32,607 nucleotides of DNA from CBDUQP01 sp965369385 (GTDB taxonomy: Bacteria > Planctomycetota > Phycisphaerae > SM23-33). A program made the translations under genes and the position numbers. The notes under the pieces are model-generated. The model saw only the letters and a list, made by a program, of their open reading frames with translations. It was not told where the DNA came from and ran no database searches. Of the stretch, positions 16,544 through 24,794 are shown in pieces (positions within the stretch are counted from its first letter, which is position 1; each line of letters starts with the position of its first letter). Where the stretch lies: contig CBDUQP010000019.1 in NCBI GenBank assembly GCA_965369385.1, positions 1 to 32,607 on the forward strand, given 5' to 3'.

Positions 16544-17331
16544 TACGCGATCTGAACGTCGCGTTTGCGCCGTTCGAGCTGCCCTTTCAGGCGTGTCAGG
16601 ATCGCCGAGTGCATCTGGCTGACTCTGCTTTCGCTGAGATCGAGCGTAGCACCGATTTCCTTCATCGTCATCTCTTCGAAGTAATAGAGGATGATGATGA
16701 GACGTTCTGCGCGGCTTAGCCCGCGTGTGATAAGCTCTTTGAGGTCCTTGCGTTGAGCAGTGCGGAAGGGATCATCGCTTCGTTTGTCCTGGAGGACGTC
16801 AATCTCGCGAACGTCCTTGCTGCCGTCGGTCTCATACCACTTGCGGCTGAGGGAGACAACGCCAGTGGCGTATGCGTCGGATTGGAGCTTGCGGAAGTCC
16901 TTCATGTTCAGCTTCATTCGCTTGGCGAGTTCCTTCTCGTCAGGCTTGCGGCCTAGCTCAGCTTCCAGCATATACATAGCCTGGTTGAGCTTGGATGCCC
17001 TGCTGCGAACGAGCCTTGGCACCCAGTCCATACTGCGCAATTCATCAAGAATGGCACCACGAATACGGGGAGCACAGTAGGTCTCGAACTTGACACCGCG
17101 TTCGGGATCATAGGCCTTTACCGCATCCATGAGACCAAACGTACCGGCAGAGATCAGATCATCGACGTCAACCTCTTCAGGGAGCTTCACCCGAAGGCGT
17201 TCTGCGCTGTACTTGACGATGTGAAGATAGTTTTCGAGAAGTCGATTACGAGACTCCTCACTCCGAGTTTCCCGGTACGCGTCCCACCACTTGGCGACCT
17301 GTTCGGGGGCAGCTTTTTCACTCGTCTTCAT
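16543..17331 (-). CDS. fliA: Flagellar sigma factor FliA/WhiG type (sigma-28)
   Basis: A 262-residue sigma factor that directs RNA polymerase to late flagellar and related promoters. Region 2 is visible at about 30-100 (LLENYLHIVKYSAERL, DLISAGTFGLMDAVKAYDPERGVKFETY), region 3 at about 110-175 (LGRKPDEKELAKRM) and region 4 at about 205-255 (LSRAERLIIILYYFEEMTMKEIG, LSESRVSQMHSAILTRLK). The short C-terminal tail (ERRKRDVQIA) ends in a TAG lying within MITE-terminus-like sequence. It is separated from flhG by 375 bp with its own promoter and leader stem-loop. A strong AAAGGAG precedes the ATG. Being last in the cluster, it could be expressed independently. Confidence 0.93.
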   Translation of the reverse strand: MKTSEKAAPEQVAKWWDAYRETRSEESRNRLLENYLHIVKYSAERLRVKLPEEVDVDDLISAGTFGLMDAVKAYDPERGVKFETYCAPRIRGAILDELRSMDWVPRLVRSRASKLNQAMYMLEAELGRKPDEKELAKRMKLNMKDFRKLQSDAYATGVVSLSRKWYETDGSKDVREIDVLQDKRSDDPFRTAQRKDLKELITRGLSRAERLIIILYYFEEMTMKEIGATLDLSESRVSQMHSAILTRLKGQLERRKRDVQIA

Positions 17332-17475
17332 GCTTACCAGCTCCTTTATTGGCTGCTTCTTGCCGATTATCCAGGATCGACACTCACACAGCTTCTAAAT
17401 CTGACCCAGCGGACCTCAGTATCATCCGCGAATTTTAGTGCCCCAGATCGACCACCGACCCACGGCGTTCTGCCA

Positions 17476-17524
17476 CTCAAATAAGTACTCATTAATATCG
17501 GAATTGCAACGCGTCTTACTTGAG
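17476..17524 (-). promoter_or_regulatory. fliA leader stem-loop
   Basis: In the fliA leader RNA, CUCAAGUAAG (17524-17515) can pair over ten bases, with one G-U wobble, with CUUAUUUGAG (17485-17476). The stem begins at about the predicted +1 of the promoter at 17531-17560, so it may stabilise or regulate the long (about 190 nt) leader. Confidence 0.4.
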
Positions 17525-17530
17525 CTGCTT

Positions 17531-17560
17531 ATATTACCTAAGTCTGAGAACCCATGTCAA
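17531..17560 (-). promoter_or_regulatory. fliA promoter
   Basis: Minus strand: a perfect TTGACA (17560-17555), an 18-base spacer and TAATAT (17536-17531). It is a sigma-70-like site, so sigma-28 seems to be made under the housekeeping polymerase rather than only by read-through from flhG. Confidence 0.6.
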
Positions 17561-17586
17561 GCTCTTTTTTTTGCCTATTTTACCTA

Positions 17587-17706
17587 TTTTAACAAAACTT
17601 TCTTTTCTCGATATTCTTCATCAGCCATCTTCTTCATGCACAGCAGTTGTTTAAGCCAGTTTGAATCTATATCTTTCTCACTACATGACTTACATCCACA
17701 TACTGC
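17587..17706 (-). other. Open frame continuing flhG past its TAG stop
   Basis: Directly after the flhG TAG (17709-17707), the same frame stays open for 40 codons to a second TAG (17586-17584). The conceptual peptide has a CGCKSC motif and then a charged, helix-like stretch (WLKQLLCMKKMADEEYREKK). There is no start codon before its ATG at codon 24. It may be read-through, a remnant of a longer flhG, or chance in AT-rich DNA. Confidence 0.3.
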
Positions 17707-18594
17707 CTACGCGAACAACCTGGCTACTCGCCGGAAAAAGCCTTCTTTCCTGCCAACGAGCGCCCCGCCTGGGCTCAACTTATTGGCCAGTGCGGCAATA
17801 CATCTACTTGCCCGACACCTTGGGAACGCCAGCACAAACGGTTCGCGGCGCCTGACCGCCTCTTTGACCTTGTCATCTTCGTTCACACATCCGGCATTGA
17901 ACACACGCGCACCGAGGAAACGCCTCGCCACATCTGCCACCCTATGGTGCGCATCTCGTGCCTCATGACGAGACGATGCCATATTCACAAGCAAGCTCAA
18001 ATGACCAGCGTATTTCTTCTGGCACAATACTTTTACCATCGCGTAAGCATCTGTTATTGCAGTAGGTTCCGGCGTTGTGACCACAACAACGTTGTCGGCT
18101 CCGCCTGCGAAATGAAGAACATCCGGATTAATGCCCGCTCCGCAGTCCACCACCATAAACTCGTTGTCAGCTTCCAGTTGAGACAACTGATCCACCAGGT
18201 GGGCTCGTTCGAACTCGCTCAGATCGGCCAGTCTCGCCAGCCCGCTCGCACCAGCGACGAACTGAACGCCGCTGGGCAATTCCACGACAACGTCTTCCAG
18301 TTGTTTCGCTCCGGCCACCACATGCGACAGGTTGCCCCTGGCGTCGGCATTCACCAGCACGTCCAGGTTTGCCAGCCCCATGTCGGCATCGATCAATGCA
18401 ACCCGATTGCCCGAGACCGAAAGTTGGATCGCCAGGTTAAGCGCGATATTCGATTTCCCTACGCCGCCCTTACCCGAGCAGATGGCGATGGTCCTGCAAA
18501 CTCTCGGCGGCGCATCTGAAACCGTCTGCTGATGCCCCGCTGACTGGCCCCCCTGCATCATCTTCCTGAGTTCTGTAGCTTGATCATCATGCAC
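17707..18594 (-). CDS. flhG: Flagellar number regulator, MinD-like ATPase FlhG
   Basis: A 295-residue ParA/MinD-family ATPase that limits flagellar number together with FlhF. Seen: the deviant Walker A SGKGGVGKSN at about 40-49, IDADMGLANLDVL at about 68-80, and VVDCGAGI mid-protein, all typical of FlhG/YlxH. The start is a GTG at 18594 preceded by GGAGGG, overlapping the flhF end by eight bases; no ATG is in frame until codon 12. The C-terminus ends RRVARLFA at a TAG, after which the frame remains open for 40 codons (17587-17706). Confidence 0.92.
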   Translation of the reverse strand: MHDDQATELRKMMQGGQSAGHQQTVSDAPPRVCRTIAICSGKGGVGKSNIALNLAIQLSVSGNRVALIDADMGLANLDVLVNADARGNLSHVVAGAKQLEDVVVELPSGVQFVAGASGLARLADLSEFERAHLVDQLSQLEADNEFMVVDCGAGINPDVLHFAGGADNVVVVTTPEPTAITDAYAMVKVLCQKKYAGHLSLLVNMASSRHEARDAHHRVADVARRFLGARVFNAGCVNEDDKVKEAVRRREPFVLAFPRCRASRCIAALANKLSPGGALVGRKEGFFRRVARLFA

Positions 18595-19819
18595 AGTTGA
18601 AACCCTCCATAATACGCCCAGCGATTACTTGAGAATCCCCGACGGCGATATCGTCTGGTACTTCCTGTCCACTCGTAACGTAAGAAATCGGCTTCTTTGA
18701 CATGTGCGCAAGGTTCAGCACTGCGCCCCAGCCGTCGCTCTCGTCCACCTTACTAACCACAAGCCTGTCCGCACCAAGCGGAACAAAGCTCGCCAAGATG
18801 CCATCACGGCACGCCTGGCCCGCAGTCGCCGAAATCACAAGATGCACCTCGTCAGCCTCCGCGGAGGCCAAAAATCGGCGAAGCTGCCCGAGCCTAAGCA
18901 TATCGTTCTGGCTTCTGCCCGTTGTATCCAGCAGAACAACATCCATCCCTCGGAGGGCATACATTGCCTTCTGCATCTCTCTGGGATCCAGCACAGTTCG
19001 CATCGGAACTTCTATGATGTCGGCATAGGTTCGCAACTGATCGACGGCTGCGATCCTATAAGTATCAATCGTTATCAGCCCCACCCGCGCGCCTTCCTTC
19101 AGCTTATAGTTGGCTGCGAGTTTGGCGATTGTCGTTGTCTTGCCAACTCCCGTAGGGCCTATCAACGATATCACTCGCGGGCCCGGCTTACCTGAATGCC
19201 CCAGCTTTGTCGGCTCGACAGTTGCAATACTCGCCGCGACAAGTTCGTGCATCTTGCGGCCGCACGTGTCGCGGTCTGCCAGCTCCGCCTCACCGAGGCA
19301 ACTTCGCAACTGGCCAATAAGTCCCTGGGCAACTTGCCATTCCACACCCTGCGATTGCAAATATCCGCCAAGGTCATGAACATCAGGAACTTCGCCTGCC
19401 ACCAGCCCGGGGCGTCTGAGCAGCGTTTCGACCATCTGTCTAAGCTGGCTCACCTGTGTTTCAAGAGCATCGCTACGTCGCCCTGCCGGAGATTCTTCAG
19501 GCATATTTTCGCACAACTCTCCATCCGCCACCGACCCGGATTCGAACAAGTCAGAGTCAATAACGTCCTGATCGTCTGTAGCTTCCTGCAGTCTATCAAG
19601 CGACGTTTGGGACACATATTGGCCTGCATCCGAAACCTGCCCAAGATCATCGCCCACGCTGGCGAGTATCTCCCAACGAGTCCTGCCGCCAATCAGGCCG
19701 AACAGACCGCCCTTTCGATAGCTTCTCGTTTTCAGGATAACCGCATCGCGCCCCAGGTCGCGTTTCACTTCGCCCAGCGCATCTGCTATCGTATCTGCTC
19801 TATACTTCTTAGCCGTCAT
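18587..19819 (-). CDS. flhF: Flagellar placement SRP-type GTPase FlhF
   Basis: A 410-residue SRP-family GTPase that marks where a flagellum is built. The N-terminal basic domain starts MTAKKYRADTIADALGEVKRDLG. A variable acidic linker covers about 55-135. The NG domain carries G1 GPTGVGKTTT at 221-230, DTYRIAAVDQL at about 252, G3 DTTGR at 298-302 and G4 SKVD. All GTPase motifs are present. It overlaps the flhA stop codon by four bases (ATGA) and the flhG start by eight, indicating tight co-translation. Confidence 0.93.
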   Translation of the reverse strand: MTAKKYRADTIADALGEVKRDLGRDAVILKTRSYRKGGLFGLIGGRTRWEILASVGDDLGQVSDAGQYVSQTSLDRLQEATDDQDVIDSDLFESGSVADGELCENMPEESPAGRRSDALETQVSQLRQMVETLLRRPGLVAGEVPDVHDLGGYLQSQGVEWQVAQGLIGQLRSCLGEAELADRDTCGRKMHELVAASIATVEPTKLGHSGKPGPRVISLIGPTGVGKTTTIAKLAANYKLKEGARVGLITIDTYRIAAVDQLRTYADIIEVPMRTVLDPREMQKAMYALRGMDVVLLDTTGRSQNDMLRLGQLRRFLASAEADEVHLVISATAGQACRDGILASFVPLGADRLVVSKVDESDGWGAVLNLAHMSKKPISYVTSGQEVPDDIAVGDSQVIAGRIMEGFNCA

Positions 19820-21924
19820 ATACCAACCTCTACGTGCTCAAAGCTCTTAACTTCTACGGAATCAATTTCGTTGTATGCCAGGATGGCTGCGTCTGGATCG
19901 CCAACACTCAGCATTTCCCTCAGCCCTCTGCGAACGTGCGGCGCACACAGCACGACCGGGCGTTTCCCTTGCCTTCGCATTTTCGTAAGTGCTTCGGAAA
20001 TCCTCTTCGACACGTCAATCGCCTTCTCCGGTTCGTAGCTGCCCGCGTTATCCGATGAACCTTCGGGAAGGCTCACGGAGTCTTCGGCATCCTGCGACAA
20101 GCTCACGCACCAGAGCATGCCATCATCGTCGGAGTACTGCTGACTGAGCGATTTGCCAAGACGCCTGCGAACATGCTCACTCAGGAGTTCCGCATCTTGT
20201 GTAACACCAGCCTGCTCACACATGGCTTCCAGAATAGCTTCCAGATCGCGTATCGCCACGCGCTCGCTCAGCAGATTCTGAAGCACTTTGTGCACCAGAT
20301 GGCGGACGAAGCGTTCGTCGAATTCTTTCACCAGGCTTGGTGCCCTGGCTGCGAGGCTCTCGAACATCGCAGCCACCTGCTGACGTGACAGCAATTGACC
20401 AGCATTGTTGCGAATAATTTCTGACACGTGCACAGCGAGGACAACAATGGCCTCAGCCACCGAGTATCCTAATTTTTCGGCCTGGCGAACCTGGTCCCGG
20501 TCGATCCACACCGCCGCACAGCCGGACGTAGGCTCAACCACACGCCTGCCTTCCATTTCGCCATCGGTATCACCCGCGGCTACCGCCAGCAGTTGGTCCG
20601 GATATATCTTTCCCTTGGCAACTTGCACTCCGCGAATCGTTACAACGTAGGCGTTAGCGTCAAGCCGCATGTTGTCGCGAATCGTCACCGGAGGAACCAG
20701 CAAACCAAGCTCCATAGCAACCTGCCTGCGAACCTTGACGATCCGATCCAGCAGATGCTCCGGCTGGGACGGATCCACAAGACGCACCAGGGCATAGCCC
20801 AGTTCTATCCGCATCGGATCAACCGAGATCACCTGATCAACCGTAACCGTTTGGGATACTGCTTCGTCCTCGGCCGGCAGCTCTGCGTCCGCTGCTTCAC
20901 CTTCAGACTCGCGGAATTTTCTGTCGCGAGAGATCGCAAATGCCAGCATCGCACATCCGGTGCCCAGCAGAAGAAGCGGAGCCTTTGGCAATTCCGTCAA
21001 TGTCAGCAAACCAAGAAATGCCGCTGTAATTACGAGCACAACCGGCCGCGCGGTGAGCTGGCTGATAACCTGCTCGCCGAGGTCCGCTCGATCCGAGCTT
21101 CGCGAGACAACCAGGGCGGCTGAGATCGAAATCAGGAATGCCGGGACCTGCGTTACAAGTCCGTCGCCAATTGTCAGCCGCGTGAACACTGCGACCGACT
21201 CATCGAAGCTCCACGCATACTCGACCATGCCCACGTAGAGCCCGCCGAGTATGTTCACCACGGTTATCACAACTGCGACCATTACGTCGCCGCGAATGAA
21301 CTTGGATGCCCCGTCCATCGCCCCGTAGAAGTCTGCCGCTTTCGTAACGTCCTCACGGCGGCGAAATGCCTCTTTCTGATCGATCAGGCCGGCGTTCAGA
21401 TCGGCGTCGATTGCCATCTGTTTGCCGGGCATTGCGTCAAGTACGAACCGGGCGGCTACCTCGCTTATTCGCGAACCGCCCTTGGTGACCACGAGGAACT
21501 GGATCGCCACGAGAATGATGAATAGGATCACGCCAACCGCCAACGACCCGGAAGTAACGAACGAGCTGAACGCGTGGATAACATTGCCCGCTGCCCGCGA
21601 CGCTTCTTCCGCAGTTCTACCATCACTGCCCGCAGTAATGATCAGGCGCGTCGAAGCGATATTCAGCACAAGCCGGCTGAGCGTAGTACCAAGCAGCAAA
21701 GATGGGAACACGCTGAACTCAAGCGGACTCTTGGCGTAAATCGTTGTAAGCAAAACGATTGCCGCAAGCGTGATATTGGAGGCAAGGAGAATATCCAGCA
21801 GAAATGGAGGCACGGGAACGAGCACAATGAAGATCAGCGAAGCGGCCACCAGGGGAATAATCAGACCCCTGTTCCGCCGTATCAGCATCCCTGCCGAACG
21901 CAATGTGCCCATCTTGTCTGTCAT
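19816..21924 (-). CDS. flhA: Flagellar export gate protein FlhA
   Basis: A 702-residue export gate component, the proton-coupled core of the flagellar type III secretion apparatus. The N-terminal half has about eight membrane helices (first at about 21-40), with the family signature LVVTKGGSRISEVAARFVLD...GKQMAIDAD at about 143-177. A linker at about 340-370 is followed by the cytoplasmic nonameric-ring domain (DPMRIELGYALVRLVD, ILEAM, RPVVLCAPHVRRGLR). Length is standard and nothing is missing. It starts 26 bases after the flhB stop and overlaps flhF by four bases. Confidence 0.95.
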   Translation of the reverse strand: MTDKMGTLRSAGMLIRRNRGLIIPLVAASLIFIVLVPVPPFLLDILLASNITLAAIVLLTTIYAKSPLEFSVFPSLLLGTTLSRLVLNIASTRLIITAGSDGRTAEEASRAAGNVIHAFSSFVTSGSLAVGVILFIILVAIQFLVVTKGGSRISEVAARFVLDAMPGKQMAIDADLNAGLIDQKEAFRRREDVTKAADFYGAMDGASKFIRGDVMVAVVITVVNILGGLYVGMVEYAWSFDESVAVFTRLTIGDGLVTQVPAFLISISAALVVSRSSDRADLGEQVISQLTARPVVLVITAAFLGLLTLTELPKAPLLLLGTGCAMLAFAISRDRKFRESEGEAADAELPAEDEAVSQTVTVDQVISVDPMRIELGYALVRLVDPSQPEHLLDRIVKVRRQVAMELGLLVPPVTIRDNMRLDANAYVVTIRGVQVAKGKIYPDQLLAVAAGDTDGEMEGRRVVEPTSGCAAVWIDRDQVRQAEKLGYSVAEAIVVLAVHVSEIIRNNAGQLLSRQQVAAMFESLAARAPSLVKEFDERFVRHLVHKVLQNLLSERVAIRDLEAILEAMCEQAGVTQDAELLSEHVRRRLGKSLSQQYSDDDGMLWCVSLSQDAEDSVSLPEGSSDNAGSYEPEKAIDVSKRISEALTKMRRQGKRPVVLCAPHVRRGLREMLSVGDPDAAILAYNEIDSVEVKSFEHVEVGI

Positions 21925-21950
21925 CAGTCTCCGTACTGCACAGCTGTCTT

Positions 21951-22706
21951 CTACTTCTGCTGCTTCTTCTTCCGCCGCATCCTTGCAAGCGGATCACCAT
22001 CCATCTTTCGCAAGTCTTCAAGCCATTCCGTGCGCGTCATCATTAAATCCCGATGATACTGCCATCGCTGGTAAAGCCAATCGAACACCGCAAGCGCCAG
22101 CAAGGTCATCGCAACTGCCAGTCCAACATCACCCGCCATCCGCCCCACTGCCAGTGCCATCTCAAATGTGCCTTCGCTCGTTGCTGCTTGCATCTCCGGC
22201 AGCTTCGCCCGGGCCACCAATATCGCAACCAGCGCCACTGCCGAAATCTTCGCAACCGCCATCAGTGCACGAAACATGCTCCTGCCGGACCATATCCTGC
22301 CCAGGCCCGCACCCGGCGAAAGGCGATCTGATCGCATCTTGATCACCTGTCCGCTGGCGAGCATGCCTACCTGCATTACGCACGCCACCATCGCTGCAAG
22401 CATCATCACCGCAACAACTGGCAGCAAAATCACAAGCACATCGCCGATACCGCCCGTAACCATCGACGGCGTCTCGGTTGCGGCGAGCAGCTTGGACGAT
22501 TCCCACGAGAGCATGTTGCTCATCATGGCCTGCAATGCTCGCAGCAGCTTCTCGCCGCACCAGCCCAAAGCAAGTATCCCAACAAGCAGGACCGCCGCCG
22601 ACGTAACATCACTGCTCTTGGCTACGTGCCCATTCTTGCGGGCCTCTGCCAGCCGCAACACTGTCGGTTGGTGAGTTTTTTCAGTTGTATCGCTTGCCTT
22701 AGCCAT
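21951..22706 (-). CDS. flhB: FlhB export gate protein lacking its C-terminal cleavage domain
   Basis: A 251-residue FlhB. The four membrane helices and the loop signature (ERTHxPTxxRLxxARxxGxV type: KTHQPTVLRLAEARKNGHVAKS) are present. So is the start of the cytoplasmic linker, YQRWQYHRDLMMTRTEWLEDLRKMDGDP, which matches the conserved DYxxQRWQxxKDLRMTKxExKxExKxxEGDP pattern. Normal FlhB runs on about 100-130 residues more, into the domain that self-cleaves at NPTH and switches export specificity. This protein stops at RMRRKKKQQK with TAG, and flhA begins 26 bases later, so the domain is absent rather than frameshifted. The gate function may remain; the switch must be missing or supplied elsewhere. 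Confidence 0.9.
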   Translation of the reverse strand: MAKASDTTEKTHQPTVLRLAEARKNGHVAKSSDVTSAAVLLVGILALGWCGEKLLRALQAMMSNMLSWESSKLLAATETPSMVTGGIGDVLVILLPVVAVMMLAAMVACVMQVGMLASGQVIKMRSDRLSPGAGLGRIWSGRSMFRALMAVAKISAVALVAILVARAKLPEMQAATSEGTFEMALAVGRMAGDVGLAVAMTLLALAVFDWLYQRWQYHRDLMMTRTEWLEDLRKMDGDPLARMRRKKKQQK

Positions 22707-22711
22707 CTGCC

Positions 22712-23485
22712 CTATCCCACTACCTGAAAAACCGTGGTAACTTGCAGCCAGGCTTGTTCAAGCCCTGCCTCCATAAGCGACCCAACCGCAGACAGTGATA
22801 ACGCCAAGACAACCAGGCCAACAATCACCCTAATCGGCAGGCCTGTTGAAAGAATATTGCACTGTGGAAGCGACCTCTGCAGCAGACCCATCGCCACCGT
22901 CGCCATCAGCAGTGCTATCAATATAGGCAATGCGACTTTCAATGCCAATGCAAAACTGATCGTAAGTACAGAAATAACCATGACGAACATCGAATTGCAG
23001 TCCCATATACCCGCTGGCGGCACAGACGCGAATGTCCGAAGCACCGTTCCTATCAAAACACGGTGCCCGCCAATGCCGAAAAACACCACAATCGCAAGGA
23101 TCCGGTAGAACGATCTGACCGACCCACCGGCCGATGGACTAACCGGATTGAACATCTCGCCAAGGGATAATCCCATCTGGCTGCTCACGTGAACCGCTCC
23201 AAGCTCAATGCCCATCAGCACAAGACCCGCTGCGTATCCGATGACCGCTCCCAACAGAAATTCGCCGCCTACCGATATCACCAGCCAGTAATCGCCGCGA
23301 GCGGCGGCCGGGGACAGCTCCACCGAGCCCATCACCGCCAGCGACATCACCACGCATATGAAATACCGAACCATGCGAGGAACCGCAATATGCCCCAGCA
23401 CTCCCGACGTCACGCACATGCCAGTGATCCTGGCCAGCACGAGCACCATCGTCACCGCAGAGAATGTTGACGCCGTATCGACCAT
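22712..23485 (-). CDS. fliR: Flagellar export gate protein FliR
   Basis: A 257-residue membrane protein, part of the FliP-FliQ-FliR core channel. About six hydrophobic helices are visible. The conserved patch GEFLLGAVIGYAAGLVLMGIELGAVHVSSQMGLSLGEMFNP (about 73-114) is diagnostic. Length is typical. It starts 11 bases after fliQ and ends five bases before flhB. No domain is missing. Confidence 0.92.
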   Translation of the reverse strand: MVDTASTFSAVTMVLVLARITGMCVTSGVLGHIAVPRMVRYFICVVMSLAVMGSVELSPAAARGDYWLVISVGGEFLLGAVIGYAAGLVLMGIELGAVHVSSQMGLSLGEMFNPVSPSAGGSVRSFYRILAIVVFFGIGGHRVLIGTVLRTFASVPPAGIWDCNSMFVMVISVLTISFALALKVALPILIALLMATVAMGLLQRSLPQCNILSTGLPIRVIVGLVVLALSLSAVGSLMEAGLEQAWLQVTTVFQVVG

Positions 23486-23496
23486 TTATCTTCCTG

Positions 23497-23754
23497 TCAA
23501 GGCAGAGTTGAGAACATCTGTTTGCCAAAATCCACAAGTCGCGACAGCATCCACGGTCCCACCACAATCACCGCAACCAACATTGCGATAATCTTCGGTA
23601 CCAGGCTGAGCGTCTGGTCCTGCACCTGCGTGATCGCCTGCATCACGCTCACGATAAGCGCAACCACCAAGCCGGTAATCAGCACCGGCAGCGACAGGAC
23701 CACCAGCAGCGTTATCGCCTGCCTGCCAAGTTCAATTGCTTCGTCAGCTCCCAT
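23497..23754 (-). CDS. fliQ: Flagellar export gate protein FliQ
   Basis: An 85-residue protein with two membrane helices. Family features are AIELGRQAITLLVVLSLPVLITGLVVALIVSVMQAITQVQDQTLSLVPKIIA, then VVGPWML. Four copies normally join FliP and FliR in the export core. The ATG at 23754 is preceded by GGAG and gives the usual length. An in-frame TTG at 23811 would extend it into the tandem repeat and is rejected. Its own first 30-odd bases are the template of the repeats between it and fliP. Confidence 0.92.
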   Translation of the reverse strand: MGADEAIELGRQAITLLVVLSLPVLITGLVVALIVSVMQAITQVQDQTLSLVPKIIAMLVAVIVVGPWMLSRLVDFGKQMFSTLP

Positions 23755-23947
23755 AGAACTCCATACCCAATCCGCCGCCAAAACTCTTTCACACCTGCCT
23801 GCCAAGCTCAATTGTTAGTCAGCTCACTTAGCAATACAAATGCCTCATCCGCCGCCAAAGCTCTTTTTCACCTGCCCGCCAAGCTCAATTGTTGGTCAGC
23901 TCACTTAGCAATACAAATACCTTATCCGCCGCCAAAGCTCTTTATTA
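23721..23947. repeat. Triplicated fliP/fliQ junction, about 77-bp unit
   Basis: The block TCCGCCGCCAAA-CTCTTT (minus strand: the fliP tail encoding KSFGGG) starts at 23771, 23848 and 23925, exactly 77 bp apart. The companion block GCCTGCCAAGTTCAATTG (minus strand: the fliQ start) begins at 23721, 23797 and 23874. So the end of fliP plus the start of fliQ exists three times in tandem. Only the outermost fliP tail and fliQ start are in functional frames. The inner fliQ starts have lost their ATG and one base, and one inner fliP tail still ends in a stop (GGA TGA). Confidence 0.85.
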
Positions 23948-24794
23948 GTGTGCCAACCACCAAGTGCCACCCATCGGCCAGCACGAACAGCAGCAGCTTG
24001 AACGGTAGCGATATCATCACCGGCGGAACCATAAGCATGCCCATCGAAACAAGCACCGATGCCACCAGCATGTCGATTATCAAAAACGGTAGATAGATCC
24101 TGAACCCCATCCAGAATGCCACCTTCAGCTCGCTCACCACATAGGCCGGAATCAGTGAAACCGTAGGAACATTGCCCCACGTAAGTTCTTCTTTAGCAGC
24201 CGCTTCGGCAGAAAGGAACAAATACACGTCTTCCGTATTACCGGCCGCCTCTATCTGACGCGTCATGAAATCCCGAACGTGACCTTCGCCTATCGCAACC
24301 GCCTGGGAGTGTGTAATCTTGCCCGAAGAGGCCGGGGCTATCGCGTCGGTGTGGATCGCCTTATAAGTCGGCGCCATCACCACCACCGTCATCAGCAGCG
24401 CCAGTCCGAACAGGATCTGGTTGGGCGGCAATTGTTGCGTGCCCAACGCCTGCCGCAACAAACCCAGCACCACCGCTATCCGCGTGAAGCTGGTCACCAT
24501 CACGAGAATCGCCGGGGCTATCGAAAGCACTGCCGCCACCGCTGCCCACTTCAACATCGACGACGTACCCTCGCCCGTATTCAACTCAGGCAGCATCTTC
24601 TCGATGTCGGAACGGAGAGTTTCAGTAGTCTTCGGCGCAGTGTCCCCAGCAGTCCCGGAATCCTTTTTCACCGGCGATCTTGTCTCAGCGGCCGGGACTT
24701 TTGCGGCTTCCCCACCGTCTGCGGCGTAACACGCCTGCGATACCCCAATCGCCAGACAACACATCGCCAGAGTTATCACTGCTCTGCGGATCAC
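23922..24794 (-). CDS. fliP: Flagellar export gate protein FliP
   Basis: A 290-residue export-core protein. A cleavable signal peptide (residues 1-24, ending SQACYA) is followed by a charged linker to about 78, longer than usual. Then come the conserved segments LVMVTSFTRIAVVLGLLRQALGTQQLPPNQILFGLALLMT and the periplasmic loop. The C-terminal helices contain LIPAYVVSELKVAFWMGFRIYLPFLIIDMLVASVLVSMGMLMVPP. The start is a GTG at 24794, overlapping the fliO stop as GTGA, with GGGAG eight bases upstream. The stop codon is followed by the tandem copies of the fliP-fliQ junction. Confidence 0.93.
   Translation of the reverse strand: MIRRAVITLAMCCLAIGVSQACYAADGGEAAKVPAAETRSPVKKDSGTAGDTAPKTTETLRSDIEKMLPELNTGEGTSSMLKWAAVAAVLSIAPAILVMVTSFTRIAVVLGLLRQALGTQQLPPNQILFGLALLMTVVVMAPTYKAIHTDAIAPASSGKITHSQAVAIGEGHVRDFMTRQIEAAGNTEDVYLFLSAEAAAKEELTWGNVPTVSLIPAYVVSELKVAFWMGFRIYLPFLIIDMLVASVLVSMGMLMVPPVMISLPFKLLLFVLADGWHLVVGTLIKSFGGG

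Noticed and set aside
21925..21960. Frameshift hiding the FlhB C-terminal domain
   Set aside because: Only 26 bases separate the flhB stop from flhA, so there is no room for the missing 100-130 residues in any frame.
23755..23811. Longer FliQ beginning at a TTG at 23811
   Set aside because: The extra 19 residues are translated tandem-repeat sequence; the ATG at 23754 has GGAG upstream and gives the family length.
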